From contig NC_030680.2 in the NCBI RefSeq assembly GCF_000004195.4, positions 7,930,995 to 7,994,994 of the forward strand: a stretch of DNA of 64,000 nt, in the 5' to 3' direction. This stretch comes from Xenopus tropicalis (taxonomy: Eukaryota > Chordata > Amphibia > Anura > Pipidae). Every line of letters starts with the position of its first letter. Position 1 is the stretch's first letter. Below the pieces are notes generated by a model that worked only from the letters and a program-made list of their open reading frames with translations, did not search any database and was not told the DNA's origin. The translations under genes were made by a program, and so were the position numbers. Below, in pieces: positions 57,748 through 64,000 of this stretch.

Positions 57748-58024
57748 CAGCGTCGGACTGGGACCTCAGGGGCCACCAGAAAACCTTAGACCATGGGCCC
57801 ATTTTCCAAACTATTTTTCCTCCTTTCCTCGCCCAATCTCTTTATTCTCCTAGTCCCTTATTTATATGCTAGCATCTATTCTTCCATCTATTTCTCCTCT
57901 TTGTTCCCATTCAGAAATAGGGAATGACCATGAATTAGGCCAAATGGTCAGGAGCAGGAGGGCCCACTGACCCCTGGGCCAACCGGGAGTTTTTCTGGTA
58001 TCCTGGTGGGCCAGTCTGACGCTG
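57748..58024. mobile_element. CAGCGTCGGACTGG-ended hAT MITE, 277 bp
   Basis: The inverted ends CAGCGTCGGACTGG and CCAGTCTGACGCTG (one mismatch) lie between perfect 8-bp duplications TTCTTTGC (57740-57747 and 58025-58032). The CAG...CTG ends and 8-bp TSD are diagnostic of hAT elements. The interior is non-coding. Confidence 0.92.
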
Positions 58025-58039
58025 TTCTTTGCTTTGTGG

Positions 58040-58440
58040 TTTTAGAGGTTTTTGTGTTTTTTTTTAACCTTCCATTTGTGCAACAAGATGAAAATGGCGT
58101 GACTTTGGCGTTTTTTTCTGTATCTTCTTTTTGTTCGTGCTTTTTCAGTTTGGATCTTTTAATAATCACTAGACATTTGTGGTTTTTATGGAAATGAGTT
58201 TAGCCGTGGTTTTAAAGTGTTTTGAAACCACAAGTAAACTCATTTCCACAAAAAAACACAAAAAAACGAATGTTGATAACCTGTCCCTTAGATAAACTTT
58301 TTTTTTTAAAATTAGTAAAAAATTAAAGTCAAAATTAGTAAAAAAAAAATAAAAAAAGGAAATATTCAACTAAAATGGATGAACATATTCACACAGGTTC
58401 AAAATTTTCGTTTTCCAATGTAATGGTTTTCCCACCCCCT
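58040..58440. repeat. AT-rich region with a long imperfect hairpin
   Basis: The arms TGGAAATGAGTTTA (58189-58202) and TAAACTCATTTCCA (58235-58248) are perfect inverses. An inner GTGGTTTT/GAAACCAC pair extends the hairpin. Outer TGTGTTTTTTTTT and AAAAAAACACA runs could extend it further. Probably a decayed MITE. Confidence 0.55.
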
Positions 58441-58741
58441 TTAGAGTCATGTGTGGAACCAATTTTTGAAACCCAGACCCGCGGCCCACGACCCGGATCC
58501 AGAACCGCCATTTTTACTCACTTTTACCTGCTATGACCTGCAACTGCCTTCTCAACCCAACCTGCTGACTATGATTAACACAACAGGAGGTGCTTTTGCT
58601 GCAAACTGGAGGTGACATCATCAGAAGTGGGCGGGGGTAGAAAATAAAGGAGTAAAACATAGATAAATAGAGGTCATATAATATTAGATAAGAATTCATG
58701 ACCCACCGACCCACATCTATACCCGCACTGAACATTCCCAG
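58441..58741. other. probable dispersed repeat, unclassified
   Basis: It contains CCCAGACCCGCGGCCCACGA and ACCCACCGACCCACATCTAT, ACCC-rich stretches that look like the two ends of a short element. No target duplication could be assigned. Confidence 0.35.
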
Positions 58742-58814
58742 TAGTGATGATCGAATCTGTCCCATTTCGCTTTGCCTAAAAAATTGCGAAAAATTTGCGG
58801 AATGTCCCCACCAA
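58742..58814. mobile_element. TAGTGATGAGCGAA-family MITE, left end only
   Basis: TAGTGATGATCGAATCTGTC then TTTCGCTTTGCC, cut off by the next element. Confidence 0.6.
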
Positions 58815-59136
58815 GGGGCAGATTTACTAATCCACGAATCCGAATCCCAAAAGGGAAAAAAACGTATTGGAAACGAAAATTTTGCAACTTTTTCGTCGCC
58901 GTCACGATTTTTCGTGACTTTTTCATCGCCGTCGCGACTTTATCTTATTTTGCGCGCCTTTTTCGCCGCTGTCACGATTTTTCCGTATTGAGCGACAGTA
59001 AACGGCGAAGAAACCAATCCGATTTTTTTTGCGACGGCGTTGAAAAAGTTGCGGAAAATATACGAAAAAGTCGCAACGGCAATGAAAAAGTCATTCGGAC
59101 ACCTTCGGATCATTCGTGGATTAGTAAATCTGCCCC
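58815..59136. mobile_element. GGGGCAGATTTACTAATCC-ended MITE, 3-bp TSD
   Basis: The ends GGGGCAGATTTACTAATCCA and its exact inverse (TGGATTAGTAAATCTGCCCC) bound 322 bp. CAA lies on both sides (58812-58814 and 59137-59139). The interior is CG-rich with TTTTTCGTCGCCGTC-type short repeats. A 3-bp TSD with G-rich ends resembles PIF/Harbinger MITEs, though CAA is not the usual TWA target. Confidence 0.85.
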
Positions 59137-59139
59137 CAA

Positions 59140-60114
59140 GTATGGGATAAAAAGTTTAACTTGTTGGGATTGGGTGGCATGGGGACTTTAGTACAGCCTT
59201 GGTAAATAATGCACCAAATGGCACACTGTTTTTGTATCTGTGTGTTTCTGTTTGTTTTTTGCTTTAAATCATCTGTCAAGGGGCTCATTATGTCCCCAAA
59301 GTTGTATTTGAGTTATATTTTTTTAAACCATCAAATGTGAAGATTGTTTCTCATTTCCGAAGGTTACTCCTGTTACACGGCAAGTCCAGTGGCTTGTGTA
59401 CTTTCTCACTTGTTTGTTTCCAATCTCCTCCCTCCCCAACAAGACAATCTGTCATCACCAATGTCTTCGCTGTGAGAGCTATAATCATCACTCGGACCAA
59501 ATATCTTTTGCAGAAAGCAGTTACGAGGAGCGTAATGAGAATCTGTCTGTGAGCGTGACTCTTCTGCTTTAGCTAAAGAAGGAGATATTATCATGGAAGG
59601 CTCTTGCCTGGGGCTCCATAGTGCAAAAATCCTGCTTCAATGTCCAACAGATGTGCCACCAATGTCACCGGATATAGCAAAGGGCAGTACTTGGGTTAGT
59701 AAAAATGGCATAAAGTTATTATATAATAATAAGAGGAAGAGCCCGGCATAATGTGGGGTCTCCAACAGACTGTGCCAATGTGCCACAAGCAACTGGGAAA
59801 CTGTTCAAGGACACTTGGGTGGGTACATAATGTGCTGCATGTAAATAAACATGGAAAACGTTCAAACTATATCAAGGTTATTGGATATTTGTTACACAGA
59901 TATAACTAGGTTTGCCACCTTTTTTCTAATTTTCTATTAGGCAGTGACGTTATTTGGGGGTGGGGAAATGGGCGGCCTGGGCAGGGGAATGGGCGAATGG
60001 GGTGGGGGAATCGACTGATGGATGAGAATAATGGACAGGGCAGAGGTTGATCTCTATATAATAGGGGGTGATCTGCCACAGAAAGAGTCACAGAAGAGAG
60101 GGATAATAGGTAGG
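59140..60114. other. non-coding DNA, no recognised feature
   Basis: No arrays or TIRs. A G-rich stretch lies near 59950-60010. No coding motif recognised. Confidence 0.45.
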
Positions 60115-60122
60115 GTTGCCAC

Positions 60123-60488
60123 TAGTGATGAGTGAATTTTTTCGCCAGGCATGGATTCGCAGCGAATTTCCGCATTTCGCCACTGGCAAATCATTTCAAA
60201 ACTTCTATGAAAATTTGCCACGGAAAAAATTGTCACGCGTCAAATTGGGCCGGCGTTGTAAAAAAGGTGCAGTCGTGTCAAAATTGGGCACGGTCACATT
60301 AAAATTGGGCATGGTCGCGTCAAAAAAGCGTGGGCGACAAAAAAATAGCCGCGGCGACAAAAAATTGAACGACAAAAGCATTTTGCAAATTTTTCGGTAT
60401 CTCGCGAATTTTCTGGCGTTTCGCAGATTTTATTCCTGTTTCGCAAATTTTATGGCAAAGTGAAATGGGACAGATTCGGTCAGCACTT
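60123..60488. mobile_element. TAGTGATGAGCGAA-family MITE with 8-bp TSD
   Basis: The ends are TAGTGATGAGTGAAT and ATTCGGTCAGCACTT (slightly decayed). They are flanked by the perfect duplication GTTGCCAC (60115-60122 and 60489-60496). Confidence 0.9.
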
Positions 60489-60812
60489 GTTGCCACCCTC
60501 AAAAATTTATCAGCATATAGATTGCCGGTAAATTTGTAATACCAACACCGGCCATAGCTGCCAATTTACTGGCTAGGCTGGTCAAATATCAGCAGGGTGA
60601 CAACCCTAGATATAACACTATACGCAGGGCTTCCCCACCCTGGGGGCTCAGCTTAAAGACCAGTTCAGATGAGAATTGGGGAGAATGACCATCTGCTGCC
60701 CTGGATACACCTAAACTTGGGGTGAATATATATGTGCTGTTCAAAAAAAATTCTAGAAACAATGATTGCATCACTGATACCCCAATATTTTTCAATATTT
60801 ACCTGTGCACAT

Positions 60813-61166
60813 TAGTGATGGGCGTGCATTTGCGGCGAATTTCCATGTTTCGCCGATGGTGGATTGTTTCGCAAAATAAATGGAAAAATTTGCCGCACGT
60901 CCAAAAATTGTCGCGGGTGACAAAAGAATAACCGCGGGCGAAAAAAGAATAGCTGTGGGTGAAAAACAATAGCCACGGGCGACAAAAGAATAGCCGCGTG
61001 ACAAAAGAATAGCCGTGGGCGACAAAAGAATAGCCGTGGGCGACAAAAGAATAGCCGCGGGCGACAAAAGAATAGTCGCGGGCAACAATATTTTTGGACG
61101 AGCAACATTTTCACTGTTTTGCAAATTTTTCACCGAAGCGAAACGGGACAGATTCGCTCATCACTA
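60813..61166. mobile_element. TAGTGATGAGCGAA-family MITE with VNTR and 8-bp TSD
   Basis: The ends are TAGTGATGGGCGTG and GATTCGCTCATCACTA, with the perfect duplication GTGCACAT (60805-60812 and 61167-61174). About nine units of GGGCGACAAAAGAATAGCCG occupy 60910-61090. The false frames on the minus strand read FFCRPRL repeats. Confidence 0.93.
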
Positions 61167-61446
61167 GTGCACATATAATTAGCTGGAGGGGGTAATCAAA
61201 AGGTGGATCTTCAAGAGGGGTTCATAGACAAAGTCTGGATCCTCAAGTGGTGCTAGAACCTAAAAAGGTTGACAACCACTGGTCTTTAATGTATAACCCA
61301 TCAAAAAAGAACTAAGATACAAACAGGTATTACTATTACAAATAACAGTAAAATATGCTCAAGAATTGGCAAGGAATGGGGGTATATGTACACTGGGGCA
61401 ATTGTATAATTGTATGGATTGTATAATGAGCAACCACTTTAGGGAG

Positions 61447-62561
61447 GGATGTCCCAAATGTCACTGTTCTTCATCTTTCTCCTGCCTTTAGGTCCACTAT
61501 AAAGATCTACTGGTCAGTAAGGAACTAGAGAGGGATCATATCTCCTTTATAATTACTTGTCCCAACCAACTCCAAGTTGGCCAACCTATGTCCCAAAAGT
61601 CACTGTTCTTCATCTTTCTCCTGCCTTTAGGTCCACTATAAAGATCTACTGGTGAGTAAGGAACTAGAGAGGGATCATATCTCCTTTATGATTCCTTGTC
61701 CCAACCAACCCCAAGTTGGCCAACCTAGGTCCCAAAAGTCACTGTTCTTCATCTTTCTCCTGCCTTTAGGTCCACTATAAAGATCTACTGGTGAGTAAGG
61801 AACTAGAGAGGGATCATATCTCCTTTATGATTCCTTCTCCCAACCAACTCCAAGTTGGCCAACCTACGTCCCAAAAGTCACTGTTCTTCATCTTTCTCCT
61901 GCCTTTAGGTCCACCATAAAGATCTACTGGTGAGTAAGGAACTAAAGAGGGATCATATCTCCTTTATGATTCCTTCTCCCAACCAACTCCAAGTTGGCCA
62001 ACCTACCTCCCAAAAGTCACTGTTCTTCATCTTTCTCCTGCCTTTAGGTCCATTATAAAGATCTACTGGCGAGTAAGGAACTAGAGAGGGATCATATCTC
62101 CTTAATGATCCCTTCTCCCAACCAACTCCAAGTTGGCCAACCTACGTCCCAAAAGTCACTGTTCTTCATCTTTCTCCTGCCTTTAGGTCCATTATAAAGA
62201 TCTACTGGTGAGTAAGGAACTAGAGAGGGATCATATCTCCTTTATGATCCCTTCTCCCAACCAACTCCAAGTTGGCCAACCTACGTCCCAAAAGTCACTG
62301 TTCTTCATCTTTCTCCTGCCTTTAGGTCCATTATAAAGATCTACTGGTGAGTAAGGAACTAGAGAGGGATCATATCTCCTTTATGATTCCTTCTCCCAAC
62401 CAACTCCAAGTTGGCCAACCTACGTCCAAAAAGTCACTGTTCTTCATCTTTCTCCTGCCTTTAGGTCCATTATAAAGATCTACTGGTGAGTAAGGAACTA
62501 GAGAGGGATCACATCTCCTTTATGATTCCTTTTCCCAACCAACCCCAAGTTGGCCAACCTA
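61447..62561 (+). repeat. 139-bp repeat, eight copies, each with a 21-nt exon-like segment
   Basis: The spacing is exactly 139 bp throughout. Each unit contains a pyrimidine tract ending in CTGCCTTTAG, then 21 nt (VHYKDLL in one frame), then GTGAGTAAGG. The segments are at 61492-61512, 61631-61651, 61770-61790, 61909-61929, 62048-62068, 62187-62207, 62326-62346 and 62465-62485. The donor is GTCAGT in the first, GCGAGT in the fifth and GTGAGT in the others. No neighbouring coding exon was identified, so expression is unproven. Confidence 0.9.
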
Positions 62562-63640
62562 TTTCTATCACTGAGATGCTGTGTAGATGCTCCTCTGTAC
62601 TTTCTCTGCTTCCATAATGTCCTTTTGGGCACCGGAGACCAAAACCGCCCCTTTCGTGCTCAAGATGGGGGGGTCAGTGTTAAATTCTCTTTTAAATTAA
62701 ATGTGCAAATACCCGTGACTGAAATTCATCAAAGAATAGTAATTTCTTGCAATAATGGGAATTGTAAATCAGCCGATGAAACAAAGCTTGTCCGTCCCTT
62801 CGTTATTTGCAATTAGTACGATGTTATAACGAATAAATCCGAGTATATATGCACTTAATAAATGTATTTATTTACATAAGAGCCGCTGCTATCATCTTTC
62901 TAGAAATATAATTTAATATGTCGCTAGGGATAATTGCCTGTAGTGGGGCAGACTATTAGCGCTATATGATAGGGTTTAATGAACTATTAAGCAAAATACT
63001 CAAACATGGAGAACCATTCGAAGCTTGTCAACTCCCAGAGGTTCCCTGGATTTACGCAAGTATCCCAGATTTACATACACATTTAAATACATATTTTCAC
63101 TAGAAATGAGGGTTGCGAGTAGATATAATCAGCCATGCGATTTCTTTAATGCGCTAATGACTTGCGAGGCAGTAGGTAGATAAACAGCTGCAAAATGGTT
63201 TGTAAACATGTAAAATGTGAATTTTATTCACTGCATTAGCCATCAGAGCTCATTAATAACAATCTATGTACGGGCGAGTCAAAAGTGATTTATGTGCTGT
63301 GAATTTGGACGGAAGCTTCGAGCTAAAAATGTGGCTAAAAGGAAACACAGGCTCCGCCAATAACTCAGGGGTTTGTGATATTTAGAAATGTATATATAAT
63401 TGTGCTCACTTACAGACGGCAGGGTGCAAAGGGCAAGAACCGGGCACAAACCGCCATGTTTTTTCAACCCTAGATGAGGTCTTTATGGTCCATTTCGGAG
63501 CTCGGAGATGTGCAGCTGCCCCCCCGTGAATACAGTGTTGCCTGAGTTTAGCAGTCCTGTATTGAAGAAGGATGACTTGTGTGCCCCTTAGTGCTTTTTT
63601 CTTTGTTAATGCCCCCTAATGAGTGCTCACTGTCTAGAAA
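62562..63640. promoter_or_regulatory. single-copy AT-rich DNA, candidate conserved non-coding region
   Basis: Repeat-free for about 1 kb with many TAAT-type sites (62820-63300) and no coding frame of note. It could be an enhancer or simply unique intergenic DNA. Confidence 0.3.
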
Positions 63641-63719
63641 GGCAAATGGCCAACAATCAAGGCAACCAATGAAATTTATTTTTTACTTTCATCATCTATC
63701 TCCAATAGATCAGTGCCAT

Positions 63720-63995
63720 CTATCCTGTTTAGAGTAATGGTTTGTAGGTCCAGTGGTCAGTTTGAGGTCCAACATTAGGTCAGGGCCCCCTTAACACGTA
63801 GGAAGAAAACACAGCTGTTTCTGCCATTTCAACATAGTTCAAAGATGATCTTTAACACTTTTCTATCCAGTTTAGTGGTTGGTAGGTCCAGTGGTCAATT
63901 TGAGGTCCAACATTAGGCCAGGGCCTCCTTAACTTGTAGAAAGAAAATGTAGCTGTTTCTGCCATTCCGCCATAGTTCAAAGATGATCTAGGTCA
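63720..63995 (+). repeat. 138-bp direct repeat, two copies
   Basis: GTAGGTCCAGTGGTCA at 63744 recurs at 63882, followed by TTTGAGGTCCAACATTAGG and GCTGTTTCTGCCATT in both. The copies have diverged by about 10%. The array may continue beyond the window. Confidence 0.8.
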
Positions 63996-64000
63996 GCAAA

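Overview
This window is vertebrate non-coding DNA, almost certainly from a frog of the Xenopus group. The evidence is a T2-type MITE with TTAAAGGGG ends, a Tc1-like element with long IR/DR ends, many MITE families of the kinds I know from Xenopus, and no operons, ribosome binding sites or compact genes. I find no intact protein-coding gene. The long open frames (1085, about 500, about 340 and 569 codons) are translations of tandem repeats whose unit length (13, 19 or 35 bp) is not a multiple of three. They are not genes. The only protein-related sequences I can support are a broken Tc1-like transposase (5226-6240, minus) and a short coiled-coil-like exon or pseudogene remnant (2316-2620, minus). 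There is also a degenerate tRNA-like sequence at 53508-53578 (minus).

Layout. 1-3.1 kb: single-copy DNA and a 523-bp non-autonomous hAT element with an 8-bp target duplication. 3.1-6.9 kb: a hAT-type MITE, then a terminal-inverted-repeat element swollen by a 112-bp minisatellite, itself interrupted by a 1626-bp Tc1-like transposon at a TA. 7.2-12.4 kb: arrays of 94-101 bp and 103 bp units and a 240-bp repeat. 12.8-17.5 kb: a 4.74-kb non-autonomous hAT-type element with an 8-bp target duplication, two thirds of which is a 13-bp satellite of about 245 copies. 17.8-24.2 kb: MITE relics, a roughly 640-bp macro-repeat and a nest of GGGGC-ended MITEs. 25.9-32.2 kb: four more arrays and an 11-bp-TIR element. 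33-39 kb: GTGGCCATACAC-type MITEs and a 3.2-kb array of 64-bp units with a 14-15 unit higher-order period. 39.4-46.2 kb: arrays of about 43, 37 and 52 bp units. 46.8-50.8 kb: a 19-bp satellite in three blocks with near-identical spacers. 52.1-55.2 kb: a second array of the 112-bp unit and a 35-bp satellite. 55.3-61.2 kb: many hAT-type MITEs with 8-bp target duplications. 61.4-62.6 kb: eight exact-length 139-bp repeats, each holding a 21-nt segment flanked by splice-site-like sequences. The rest is single-copy DNA, some of it possibly regulatory.

How the parts relate. The main theme is that transposon ends and minisatellites are coupled. At least five arrays lie inside recognisable transposon termini (112 bp, 13 bp, 52 bp, roughly 18-20 bp, 240 bp), and one (19 bp) appears to have grown from a LINE-tail-like sequence. 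The dominant mobile family, with TAGTGATGAGCGAA ends, shows perfect or near-perfect 8-bp target duplications in at least ten copies, which places it with hAT-type (8-bp TSD) transposons.
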